From Azonexaceae bacterium (lineage in GTDB: Bacteria > Pseudomonadota > Gammaproteobacteria > Burkholderiales > Rhodocyclaceae): a DNA stretch of 64,000 nucleotides. The stretch covers positions 124,001 through 188,000 of the forward strand of contig JAAXVL010000004.1 of assembly GCA_013335535.1 (NCBI GenBank), read 5' to 3'. Made by a program: the position numbers and the translations under genes. This document shows, piece after piece, positions 53,736-61,199 of the stretch (position 1 is the stretch's first letter; each line of letters opens with the position of its first letter). The notes under the pieces were generated by a model. It did no database searches. It saw only the letters and a program-made list of their open reading frames with translations, and was not told where the DNA came from.

Positions 53736-54944
53736 ATGTCTCTTGTTCTTATCGGCGTGGCCAGTGTTGTTGTTTCATTGCTCTTGCTCTGGGCCCTGGA
53801 GAAATATGTCTCCAGTAAAGGCAAGGAGACCGACGTCGCGGCTGAATTACGCGATTTGCTCATTGCGAGGGCTGATGGTCATATTGATCAATCGGAGTTC
53901 GAGCGTAAGCAGGCGGCGCTTCATGCTGCCGTTTTGCAGACTTCCCCGGGCGCTCTTCAGTCGGGGTTGCCGGCATATGCACGCTGGCTGATTCCTGCGT
54001 TGCTGGCTTTTTTGGTGGCCGGGGGGCTCTATTGGGGGCTTCCTTCCCCGAGCAGCCAGCCGACGGCTAGTGTCGAGGACTTCGCCAAACTCCCGGACGT
54101 GAAGCAGAATGCTCAGGCCGGTAGTGGCGGCGACCTGAATACGGTTGTCAAAAAGCTGGCAGACAAGATGGCCAATGACCCCTCGAACGGCGAGGGCTGG
54201 CTACTGCTTGCCAAGACCTACAGCGAACTCAGGCGCCATGCCGAAGCCGACGCTGCCTACGAAAAGGCTTCGGCACTGGTTACGCTGGATGCTGCAGCCC
54301 TGGCCGACTGGGCAGACGCGCACGTGATGGCCAAGGATCGCAAATGGGATGACCAAGGGCGAAAGATCGTCAAGCGGGCGGTGGCTGCCGATCCCAAACA
54401 CCTCAAGGCGCTCGCCCTGGCGGGTAGCGAGGCTTTTGATCGTGCCGACTACAAGGTGGCCATCGATTTCTGGAAGCGCATGAAAGCTGTGGCAGCGCCT
54501 GATTCGATGGACGGCAAGCTGGCCGATGCCAATATTGCCGAAGCCAATGCCATGCTTTCCGGCAAAAAACCGGCTGCCGCAGTCGCAGAGCCTGCTGTGG
54601 GAATCGGCGCGGTGGCTGGGGTAGTGACGCTGAGTCCGAAACTGAAAGGCAAGGTTTCGGCCGAAGATACCGTGTTCGTCGTCGCCAAGGTGGCGGACGG
54701 GAGCGGTGCACCGCTGGCGGTTGGACGTTACAAGGGCAATGACTTTCCGATTGAGTTTCGCCTTGATGACAGTTCAGCCATCATGCCCGGGCGAACGATC
54801 TCGCAGCATTCGGAGGTTCTCGTGACAGCCAAGATTTCCAGGAGCGGAAGTGCCGAACCGAGCAAGGGCGACATTCTTGCCGAGCCGGTCAAAGCCCGGC
54901 TGGGAAATACGACCCTGGTTGTCGAACTGAACTCGGTGCGTTGA
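53736..54944 (+). CDS. ccmI: CcmI/CycH-type cytochrome c maturation protein
   Basis: A 402-aa protein with a membrane helix at the N-terminus (LVLIGVASVVVSLLLLWAL), a short cytoplasmic Leu-zipper-like loop, a second helix (WLIPALLAFLVAGGLYWGL), a periplasmic TPR domain (NPSNGEGWLLLAKTYSEL and following repeats) and a C-terminal beta domain. This is the CcmI layout: it binds apocytochrome c and presents it to the CcmF/H haem lyase. No other ccm gene is nearby. Its place right after the two multihaem cytochromes and the barrel suggests a dedicated helper for loading so many haems. Confidence 0.85.
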   Translation: MSLVLIGVASVVVSLLLLWALEKYVSSKGKETDVAAELRDLLIARADGHIDQSEFERKQAALHAAVLQTSPGALQSGLPAYARWLIPALLAFLVAGGLYWGLPSPSSQPTASVEDFAKLPDVKQNAQAGSGGDLNTVVKKLADKMANDPSNGEGWLLLAKTYSELRRHAEADAAYEKASALVTLDAAALADWADAHVMAKDRKWDDQGRKIVKRAVAADPKHLKALALAGSEAFDRADYKVAIDFWKRMKAVAAPDSMDGKLADANIAEANAMLSGKKPAAAVAEPAVGIGAVAGVVTLSPKLKGKVSAEDTVFVVAKVADGSGAPLAVGRYKGNDFPIEFRLDDSSAIMPGRTISQHSEVLVTAKISRSGSAEPSKGDILAEPVKARLGNTTLVVELNSVR

Positions 54945-54957
54945 TCAGAAACCGGGG

Positions 54958-55932
54958 TTAGGCCGGGAATTGCGCTGGAAACAGCGGTGCCCGGCCGGTG
55001 GCCAGGTAATTCTTGCAACGCTCGATATATTCCCTGGTGCTTTTGGGCATGGCCGTTCTGGCTCGGGATATGTAGAAAATCAGGTCGCGACCCTGGCGGA
55101 TGAGTTGCAGGCCATCTGACAGGTTGTAAGTGAACGGGGCGCTGAAGACAGCCGGCCCGGTCAGCAAGGTGAGATCGGCGAGGCGTTCACCGGCCGTTAC
55201 CATGCGTGCCCAGACGTCGAAGATGTCGCTGTCGGTGCGCAGGGTTTCGGTCTTGATCTTGGCGGCAACGGCGAGGTCGCGGATGGGGGCTTCGATGTCG
55301 GAAAAGGCCGGAATGCCGCTGAAATTGTCGACCATCGCATTGGATATCAGGTCGATGTCGCGCAGGACCTGGCCAATCTTGATGTAGCGGCTCTCGTAGA
55401 AGTCTTCGAGGGGAATCGAGAAGGCGCGGAAAGGTTCGCCCCACAGTTCGTCGATGCCTTCTTCGCCGCTGCGGTGCATGACGCAGCGCCCGAGCTCCAT
55501 AGCGTCGAGCAGGCATTTGCCGCATTCGCGCATGAGCGGGTTGTCGCTGAGGATCTCAATGCCGCAGGCCTGCAGTTCGACCAGTTTGCGGAAAATGTCG
55601 GCCGCCCGGTTGAACAGGGCGCCGGCCAGCATGGCGCCCTTGACACGTTTGCGCGCCGGGTCGGTTTCTTCTTCGTAGGTGGTACGCGCTTCGTGGAGGC
55701 GGGTGCCGGGAATGTTGAGGCCATGTTCGGTGTGGTTGAACAGGCGACGGGTCAGCGCATCGATCAGCTTTTTCTTGGCTTCCAGCGTATCGGCGGGGAC
55801 CGGGTAGGTCTTGATCCAATAGCCGTCATAGAAGACGCGTTCCAGCCCGTCGATGATGCGGCGGGTACCTTCGGGCGGGATGTCCGTGGTGCTTGGTACT
55901 TGGGACAGTTGGTGCGCAGTGGTCATGGTCAT
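54958..55932 (-). CDS. Conserved hypothetical protein
   Basis: A 324-aa soluble protein, predicted all-helical, starting near MTTAHQLSQVPSTTDI. Three Cys lie in the middle (QACGIEI, ECGKCLLDAM). No family or active site is recognised. Starts at 55932 and 55926 are both possible (Met-Thr-Met-Thr). It converges with ccmI with a 13-bp gap and is not obviously linked to the cytochrome cluster. Confidence 0.65.
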   Translation of the reverse strand: MTMTTAHQLSQVPSTTDIPPEGTRRIIDGLERVFYDGYWIKTYPVPADTLEAKKKLIDALTRRLFNHTEHGLNIPGTRLHEARTTYEEETDPARKRVKGAMLAGALFNRAADIFRKLVELQACGIEILSDNPLMRECGKCLLDAMELGRCVMHRSGEEGIDELWGEPFRAFSIPLEDFYESRYIKIGQVLRDIDLISNAMVDNFSGIPAFSDIEAPIRDLAVAAKIKTETLRTDSDIFDVWARMVTAGERLADLTLLTGPAVFSAPFTYNLSDGLQLIRQGRDLIFYISRARTAMPKSTREYIERCKNYLATGRAPLFPAQFPA

Positions 55933-56008
55933 CTACAGAAAAGCTTTGCTACGGCTCGGTCAAGTATCGCTGAATCTTGGCCGATCTGTTGTTGGCCGCA
56001 TACCGGGC

Positions 56009-57373
56009 TTAGGGTATTGCTTGGCGAACAGGGAATTGTACCGTGACCAATAGGCCTTTTGGCGTATTCGACGTAGCGAGTTGCAGGAGTGCACCGTGCA
56101 ACTCGGCAATCCGGGCCACGATGGCCAGCCCGAGGCCGCTGCCGGGCTGGTTTCCCTGATTGAGACGGTGGAAGCGGCGGAGGACCGACTCACGTTCTTC
56201 AACGGGAATGCCCGGGCCGCTGTCGGCAATCGATAGCCGGACGAAGGTCTTTTCCCGAACGATGCCGACGCGTACCTGACCGCCTTCCGGGGTGTAGCGA
56301 ACCGCATTGTCGACCAGGTTGCGGATCAACACGCCCAGCCACTCGGCTTGCCCGGTGACCAGGCTGGCCGGCATCGCGGTGAGGTCGAAATCGATATTTT
56401 TGGCCAGAATCTGCGGGCCGAGGTTGGCGCAGACTTCTTCAGCCAGTCTGGCCAGGTCGACGGGTTGTGGGTTGGGCAGGCCGGATTCGGGATCGAGGCG
56501 GGCCAGATGGAGCATCTGGTCGACGAGGTGGGCGGCGCGGGTCAGGCCGTTTTGCAACTGGTTCAGCGAGCGGTCACGTTCGTCATTGTCGCGGGCGCGC
56601 TGGGCGACCTGCAACTGGGCCTGCAGCGCGGCGAGCGGTGTGCGCAATTCATGCGCGGCGTCGGCGGTGAAGCGACGTTCGGATTCCAGCGTGTGTTCGA
56701 CGCGCTGAAACAGGCCGTTGAGCGATTCGAGCAGGGTGCGGATTTCCTCTGGCGCGGTGGCTGGATGCACGGGCTGCAGTTGCTGCGGGTCGCGGCTGGC
56801 GATCTGGCGGGCGATGCCGTCCAGCGAGGCGAAGCCCTGCCGGGTGGCGAGCCACACCCAGAGGCCGATCAGCGGCAGGCCGAAGAGTGCCGGGAAGAGC
56901 AGGCGCCAGGCGATGTGGCCGATCAGTTCGTCACGGATGTGGTGGTTCTCGCTGACCTGTACCTGCAGGCTGTGGTCCTCGTTCCACTGGCTGAAATGGC
57001 GCCAGTGGCCGTCCTCGCTGGTTTGCGTTTCGGAAAAGCCGGTTTCCACGGTCAACGGGGATTTTGGGGCATTTTTTGAACGCATGAGCAGCGTTCCATC
57101 GGTGCGCCAGATCTGGAAACGCAGGCGGCGCTGGTATTTGTGCGTCGCTTCGCCGAGATCCTCGATGCCGTCGTCCTCGTCGTGGCTGGCCAGGGCGAGC
57201 AGGGTCTGGGCGGCCTGGGCTAGCTGGGCGTCGAATAGCTCATCGACTTCGTGATGGGCGTCGATGTAGCTGAAAACCATGGTCACCAGCCAGGCCGCGG
57301 CGACACCGCCTAGCAGGAGGCCGAGCAGGCGGCGGCGTAGCGAGAACCAGACGGTCGTGCCCGTTCCGCTCAT
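56009..57373 (-). CDS. Sensor histidine kinase, QseC-like
   Basis: A 454-aa membrane kinase. Helix 1 (LLGLLLGGVAAAWLVTMVF), a periplasmic sensor of about 120 residues, helix 2 (LLFPALFGLPLIGLWVWLA) and HAMP-like linker are followed by HisKA (ADAAHELRTPLAAL) and HATPase (NLVDNAVRYTP, SDSGPGIP-like, GSGLGLAIV). Its start overlaps the regulator stop by 4 bp. It likely controls the SHP-DHC-cytochrome b operon with which it is cotranscribed. A degenerate copy of the dispersed repeat encodes NAPKSPLTVE in the periplasmic sensor. Confidence 0.92.
   Translation of the reverse strand: MSGTGTTVWFSLRRRLLGLLLGGVAAAWLVTMVFSYIDAHHEVDELFDAQLAQAAQTLLALASHDEDDGIEDLGEATHKYQRRLRFQIWRTDGTLLMRSKNAPKSPLTVETGFSETQTSEDGHWRHFSQWNEDHSLQVQVSENHHIRDELIGHIAWRLLFPALFGLPLIGLWVWLATRQGFASLDGIARQIASRDPQQLQPVHPATAPEEIRTLLESLNGLFQRVEHTLESERRFTADAAHELRTPLAALQAQLQVAQRARDNDERDRSLNQLQNGLTRAAHLVDQMLHLARLDPESGLPNPQPVDLARLAEEVCANLGPQILAKNIDFDLTAMPASLVTGQAEWLGVLIRNLVDNAVRYTPEGGQVRVGIVREKTFVRLSIADSGPGIPVEERESVLRRFHRLNQGNQPGSGLGLAIVARIAELHGALLQLATSNTPKGLLVTVQFPVRQAIP
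57046..57080 (+). repeat. Dispersed 30-bp repeat, copy E (inside the sensor kinase gene, degenerate)
   Basis: CCACGGTCAACGGGGATTTT continues as GGGGCATTTTTTGAA. It is in the same frame as copies D and G and encodes APKSPLTV. Confidence 0.65.
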
Positions 57374-58026
57374 TTCGGGATGGTGTAGCCGACGCCGCGC
57401 AAGGTGCGGATCAGGTCGCCGCCGAGTTTCTTGCGCAGGTGGTGGATGTGCACTTCGAGAGCGTTGCTGTCCGGTTCGTCGCGCCAGCCGTAGACGGATT
57501 GTTCGAGCTGGGTGCGGGTCAGGACGCGGCCGGCGTTTTCGAGCAGCATCTGGAGCAGCGAATACTCGCGGCTGGACAGTTCGACTTCATCCCCGGCCAC
57601 CGTGACGCGATGGGCGGCCAGATCGACGGCCAGATCGCCGTGGGTCAGCAAAGGAGCCGCCCGGCCGGCGCTGCGCCGGGTCAGGGCGCGGATGCGGGCG
57701 CTCAGTTCGTCGAGATCGATGGGTTTGACGAGGTAGTCGTCGGCCCCGGCATCGAGGCCGGAAACCTTGTCGCCAGTGGCGTCGCGGGCGGTCAGGATGA
57801 GGATGGGAACGGTCAGCCCCCGGCTGCGCGCACGACTGAGGACATCCATGCCGGAGAGGCGGGGCAGGCCGAGGTCGAGCACCACGAGGTCGAAGCTTTC
57901 GCTTTGCAGGGCCTGATCGGCTGAATTGCCGTCGCGCAGCCAGTCGACCGCAAAGCCGGCCTGGCGCAGGCCGACGGTCAGGCCGTCGCCGAGTTCGGGG
58001 TCGTCTTCGACAAGCAGAATTCTCAT
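57370..58026 (-). CDS. Response regulator, OmpR family (QseB-like)
   Basis: A 218-aa regulator. The receiver has the phosphoacceptor Asp in LVVLDLGLPRLSG and Lys in YLVKPIDLDEL. The C-terminal winged helix ends RTLRGVGYTIPK, as in QseB/PmrA-type regulators. Such proteins bind direct repeats with 11-bp spacing, and exactly such an array lies upstream of this operon (59564-59603). It is 13 bp downstream of the cytochrome b561 gene and coupled to the kinase. Confidence 0.94.
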   Translation of the reverse strand: MRILLVEDDPELGDGLTVGLRQAGFAVDWLRDGNSADQALQSESFDLVVLDLGLPRLSGMDVLSRARSRGLTVPILILTARDATGDKVSGLDAGADDYLVKPIDLDELSARIRALTRRSAGRAAPLLTHGDLAVDLAAHRVTVAGDEVELSSREYSLLQMLLENAGRVLTRTQLEQSVYGWRDEPDSNALEVHIHHLRKKLGGDLIRTLRGVGYTIPK

Positions 58027-58038
58027 GCCGGGATTCTA

Positions 58039-58644
58039 TCAGCTAGCCAGCCACCAGCTGGCAGCGCCAACCCAGACCAGCAGGAAGATGGCAGCCAGCG
58101 GCCGGGCGGACGGGATGGCTTCTTCGGGCGACCCCTGTTTGCGACCTGTGATCATGGCGCGGACGAGGTTCTCGCCATGCAGCAGGCTGCCTGAGATGAC
58201 GCCGGCGACGTGAATGAAGACGACGGTGAGCATGGTCGCCGCCAGGCCTTCATGCAGATCTTCCAGCCATTCGCCGCCGAGTTCGTTGTACATCGCCCAG
58301 CCAACGATGCCGGTGGCGATGCCGAGGGCGAGCAGGAGCACGATGGCCCAGCCACCGGCCGGGTTGTGGCCGGTGTGGTGAGCCGGCTCAAGCCGGATCA
58401 GGCTGCGCAGGTAATCGACGACGGAAGTCGGGCCGCGGACGAAATCGACGAAGCGGGCATAGCGCGAGCCGATGAAGCCCCAGGGCAGGCGAAAGAGGGC
58501 GACGGCAATGACGACCGAGCCGGAAAAAGCATGCACAAGCCGCCAGGTTTCGCTTTCCGATGTCAGCCAGGCGAGGATGAAGCCGACGACCATGAGCCAG
58601 TGGCCGAGGCGAACCGGCCAGTCCCAGACAAGAATTTTTTGCAT
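58039..58644 (-). CDS. Cytochrome b561-family membrane protein
   Basis: A 201-aa di-haem cytochrome b. Four or five membrane helices carry the ligand His: VRLGHWLMVVGF, RLVHAFSG, LHEGLAATML and VFIHVAGVISG. It would oxidise quinol and pass electrons to the diheme cytochrome encoded 3 bp upstream. In Rhodobacter the same trio (SHP, diheme cytochrome DHC, cytochrome b) forms one operon. Confidence 0.92.
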   Translation of the reverse strand: MQKILVWDWPVRLGHWLMVVGFILAWLTSESETWRLVHAFSGSVVIAVALFRLPWGFIGSRYARFVDFVRGPTSVVDYLRSLIRLEPAHHTGHNPAGGWAIVLLLALGIATGIVGWAMYNELGGEWLEDLHEGLAATMLTVVFIHVAGVISGSLLHGENLVRAMITGRKQGSPEEAIPSARPLAAIFLLVWVGAASWWLAS

Positions 58645-58647
58645 GAT

Positions 58648-59109
58648 TTACTCCCGTAGCTCGCGGATGGTGATGTCGTGTTCGCTGTAGCTGCCCTTGG
58701 CCGCGCCAGGGTGGCAGGCTTCGCAATTGGCTTTCGATTTGACTCGGGGATCGCGCCAGTATTTGGCCGGGATTTCGTCATGCTTGCGAATGAAGCGAGC
58801 GGTCTGCGTGATGCGCGGTGGATTGCCGGCATTGCCCAGGTGGCTGGCGTTGCCGGCATTGCGTTCGAGAAAGGCGGTGATTTCCTGCTCGGTTTTCCGG
58901 TCGACCGTGGCATCGCTGCCGAAATGTTCGCTCAGGCCGGCCATCAGCTTGCGCCAGTCAGAGGCCTGGAGCAGGGCGGGCTGGTAGGCAATGTGGCAGC
59001 TGCTGCACTCTGAGGTGAAGCTGGCCGGCGTGTTGGCTGGCATCGGCAGGCGATCGGCAAAGGCTGGGAGGGCGCTGCCGAGCAGGGCTATGAGGATCAG
59101 GCGTTTCAT
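58648..59109 (-). CDS. Diheme cytochrome c (DHC-type)
   Basis: A 153-aa periplasmic protein with a signal peptide (LILIALLGSALPAFA) and two haem motifs, ECSSCHIAY and CEACHPGAA. The middle (LLQASDWRKLMAGLSEHFG) matches the diheme cytochrome c family. It would carry electrons from the cytochrome b561 to SHP. It starts 1 nt after the upstream DUF1924 gene's stop. Confidence 0.92.
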   Translation of the reverse strand: MKRLILIALLGSALPAFADRLPMPANTPASFTSECSSCHIAYQPALLQASDWRKLMAGLSEHFGSDATVDRKTEQEITAFLERNAGNASHLGNAGNPPRITQTARFIRKHDEIPAKYWRDPRVKSKANCEACHPGAAKGSYSEHDITIRELRE

Positions 59110-59110
59110 G

Positions 59111-59515
59111 TCAGCGTACCTCGCTCAGAAAAGTCACGAAATCGGCCTTCTCGGCCGGTGTGCAGGCGCGGCCGACAACTTCCTTGCAGTTGCGGCCGAA
59201 CCATTTTTCGACTTTCGCCGGGTCGCTCAGTCGATCCGCATTGGCAGCGACGGCCAGCGGCTTGATGGCCTTGCCGGTCACGGCGTGCTGGCCGGCATTG
59301 AGCGGGCTGTTGGTGTGACAACTGGTGCAGGCCGGCATCTTGTCGTTGCTGGCAAAACGCTGGCGGAAAAAGGCATCGCCCCGTTTGGCCGAGGGCATGA
59401 AGCCGGCTTGCTGGCTTGTCGCCTCAGCAACGTAAATCTGACGAATCTGCTGCGGCGTCTCGGCATGGCAGGCCAGGCTGGCGAGGAGCAGCGCTGCGGC
59501 GGGGATGGCTCTCAT
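59111..59515 (-). CDS. DUF1924 monohaem cytochrome (SHP-like)
   Basis: A 134-aa exported protein with one haem motif (PACTSCHTNSP) and a C-terminal Cys pair (RNCKEVVGRACTP) probably bridged. DUF1924 corresponds to the sphaeroides haem protein SHP, whose high-spin haem binds oxygen and nitric oxide through a displaceable Asn ligand; the Asn in GRNC is a candidate. First gene of the operon SHP-DHC-cytochrome b-regulator-kinase. The physiological role of SHP is not settled. Confidence 0.9.
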   Translation of the reverse strand: MRAIPAAALLLASLACHAETPQQIRQIYVAEATSQQAGFMPSAKRGDAFFRQRFASNDKMPACTSCHTNSPLNAGQHAVTGKAIKPLAVAANADRLSDPAKVEKWFGRNCKEVVGRACTPAEKADFVTFLSEVR

Positions 59516-59563
59516 CTTCGTTCTCCTTTTTGTGTTGATGGGAAAGGAGTGTAGGGAGCGAGT

Positions 59564-59603
59564 CTTAAACGCGGCTTAGGCGAAACTTAAGCGGAGATTA
59601 AAG
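59564..59603. promoter_or_regulatory. Four 11-bp-phased half-sites, putative operator of the SHP operon
   Basis: CTTAAAC (59564), CTTAGGC (59575), CTTAAGC (59586) and ATTAAAG (59597) start at exact 11-bp intervals. This resembles the CTTAA direct repeats bound by PmrA/QseB-type regulators. The array is 49 bp from the start of the SHP gene and 48 bp from the divergent 97-aa gene, so both could be controlled. Confidence 0.75.
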
Positions 59604-59650
59604 CTAAGATTCGAGGAAATTCACTCAGGAAGCATCACCGGAAATACGCA

Positions 59651-59944
59651 ATGAAACTTCAGCATCTGCCCTTGGGCGCCCGTTTTGAATACGAAGGCCT
59701 TGTCTATGTGAAAACCGGGCCGCTGACGGCTTCCTCGGAGGCCGGCGGGCAGCGCATCATTCCTCGCCATGCCGTGCTCCGCTCGCTCGAGGTGCCCGTC
59801 ACGGAAGGCAAGGGACGGCTGGAAGGGGCGGTGGTGCGCAAGGCTTTCAATGTCTTTTTCGAAACTTGCGACCGGCTGGTTGGCGAAGCCGGCCAGGCAG
59901 AACTGGAACAGGCGCGCCAGCGTTTTCTGAAAGCGATTGAGTAA
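59651..59944 (+). CDS. Small hypothetical protein
   Basis: A 97-aa protein starting MKLQHLPLGARFEYEGLVYVK. The first 55 residues look like a small beta-barrel (LPLGARFEYEG, TGPLTAS, IIPRHAVL) and the rest is helical. I believe similar proteins are widespread in betaproteobacteria; no function is known to me. It is divergent from the SHP operon across the phased operator and ends before a dispersed-repeat copy and a terminator. Confidence 0.75.
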   Translation: MKLQHLPLGARFEYEGLVYVKTGPLTASSEAGGQRIIPRHAVLRSLEVPVTEGKGRLEGAVVRKAFNVFFETCDRLVGEAGQAELEQARQRFLKAIE

Positions 59945-59962
59945 GCCATCGTCGGGACATTT

Positions 59963-59993
59963 CCACGGTCAACCGGAAAAAAGGCAAAAAAAA
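59963..59993 (+). repeat. Dispersed 30-bp repeat, copy F (intergenic)
   Basis: CCACGGTCAACCGGAAAAAA continues as GGCAAAAAAAA. It lies 18 bp after the stop of the 97-aa gene and abuts the terminator hairpin. Confidence 0.88.
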
Positions 59994-60017
59994 GGAAGGC
60001 ATCAGCCTTCCATTTTT
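59994..60017. terminator. Bidirectional terminator
   Basis: GGAAGGC (59994-60000) pairs with GCCTTCC (60005-60011) around ATCA and is followed by ATTTTT; on the other side is an A run. It serves the 97-aa gene and the convergent outer-membrane protein gene. Confidence 0.85.
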
Positions 60018-60037
60018 GTTTCCGGTCGCCGCTGTGA

Positions 60038-60592
60038 TCAGAAGTTGATGCCGACCTTGGCCATGAGCGCCCAGTTTTCGAAGCTGACGTTGTCGCTTTC
60101 GCTGGTGTTCAGGTAACGCAGGTCAAGGCCCGAGTAATACATGCCCTTGCGGTAATTGGCACCGACGACGGCGCCGTAGCCGAACAGGCTCTTGTCGTTG
60201 CGGCCGTTGTCGGCCAGGACCACGCCGAGCACCGGGCCGGCGCCGACCGAGAAACCGCTGCCGAGCGGCACGGTGTAGCGCGGTGACAGCTCGAAGGAGG
60301 TGGCCTTCATGCCAGATTCGTCAGTGTGGTTGATCTGGATGTGGGTACGGATACGGTTATCCGGCGTCTGGATCAGGCCACAATTCATGTTGAAGTCGAG
60401 ACCGTAGACGAACATCGAATCGTCGTTGGTAGCCGAGGCGCTCATCATGCCGGCGCTGATGGCGAGCGACGGCTCGGCCTTGAAACCCTTGTCGAGGCCG
60501 GGGAAAAACTTGAGGCCGTCGGCATGGCTGGCCGTGGCGCCGAGCGCGATGCCGGCAACGAGGAGGGTGGATGCGAGGCGGTTGATATTCAT
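60038..60592 (-). CDS. Small outer-membrane beta-barrel protein
   Basis: A 184-aa protein with a signal peptide (LLVAGIALGATASHADG) and about eight strands ending LMAKVGINF, the C-terminal Phe typical for barrel insertion. Patterns such as RYTVPLGSGFSVGAGPVLG and YYSGLDLRYLN fit OmpW/OprF-like eight-strand barrels, but the exact family is uncertain. It is monocistronic. Confidence 0.75.
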   Translation of the reverse strand: MNINRLASTLLVAGIALGATASHADGLKFFPGLDKGFKAEPSLAISAGMMSASATNDDSMFVYGLDFNMNCGLIQTPDNRIRTHIQINHTDESGMKATSFELSPRYTVPLGSGFSVGAGPVLGVVLADNGRNDKSLFGYGAVVGANYRKGMYYSGLDLRYLNTSESDNVSFENWALMAKVGINF

Positions 60593-60707
60593 GGTCTCTC
60601 CGGTTCGGTGAATATTGTCGAGAGCAGTGGCGCGATGGCCTGGCTGCAGGCGGAGAGACTATATCTGGCGATATTGGGCCGGTCTGTGACCTAGGTCGCT
60701 TAGCGGC

Positions 60708-61199
60708 TTATTTCTTCAGCAGTGCTTCCTGCGCGGCATCCAGATCGGCTTTCCTGATCAAGCCCATTTTCTTCTGGACGACCTGGCCATTGCGGTCGAT
60801 GAAAAGGGTGTAAGGCAGGCCGCCCTTGGAGTTGCCCAGCGCCTGCATGAGCGGGATGCCCTTTTCCTTGGCGACGAAGACGGGGTAATCCATCTCGTAA
60901 GCCTTGGCGAAATCCATGGCCGGTTCGGCCTTGTCCTCGATGCCGATGCCGAGCACCTCGACCTTGCCCTTGTGGGCGGCGCGGAACTTGATCAGCTCGG
61001 GAATTTCAGCCCGGCAGGGACCGCACCAGCGGGCCCAGAAATTGACGACGAGCGGCTTGCCCTTGTAGCGCTCGAGAGCCACCGGCTTGTCGTCGAGATC
61101 GTTGAGGGTGGCGGCGAAGAGTGGGGCGGAGGAAATTTCCTCTGCCACGGTCAACCGGAAAAAAAGGCCAAAAATGAAAAGTGCAAACAGCTTTCTCAA
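60708..61199 (-). CDS. TlpA-like thiol-disulfide oxidoreductase of the nos operon
   Basis: A 163-aa exported thioredoxin-fold protein with active site WARWCGPCRAE and cis-Pro in GGLPYTLFIDRNG. The start overlaps the nosY stop (ATGA). In this setting it may keep copper-site cysteines reduced for nitrous oxide reductase assembly, or assist haem attachment. The signal peptide itself (FGLFFRLTVAEE) is partly encoded by a copy of the dispersed repeat. Confidence 0.85.
   Translation of the reverse strand: MRKLFALFIFGLFFRLTVAEEISSAPLFAATLNDLDDKPVALERYKGKPLVVNFWARWCGPCRAEIPELIKFRAAHKGKVEVLGIGIEDKAEPAMDFAKAYEMDYPVFVAKEKGIPLMQALGNSKGGLPYTLFIDRNGQVVQKKMGLIRKADLDAAQEALLKK
61145..61174 (+). repeat. Dispersed 30-bp repeat, copy G (inside the tlpA-like gene)
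   Basis: CCACGGTCAACCGGAAAAAA continues as AGGCCAAAAA. On the coding strand it supplies FGLFFRLTV at the end of the signal peptide. Confidence 0.88.

Noticed and set aside
58892..58916. Repeat-like sequence GCCACGGTCGACCGGAAAA on the minus strand in the diheme cytochrome gene
   Set aside because: One mismatch in the core and no A/GGCC tail; it codes a plausible native segment (ATVDRKTEQ). Left out of the repeat count.
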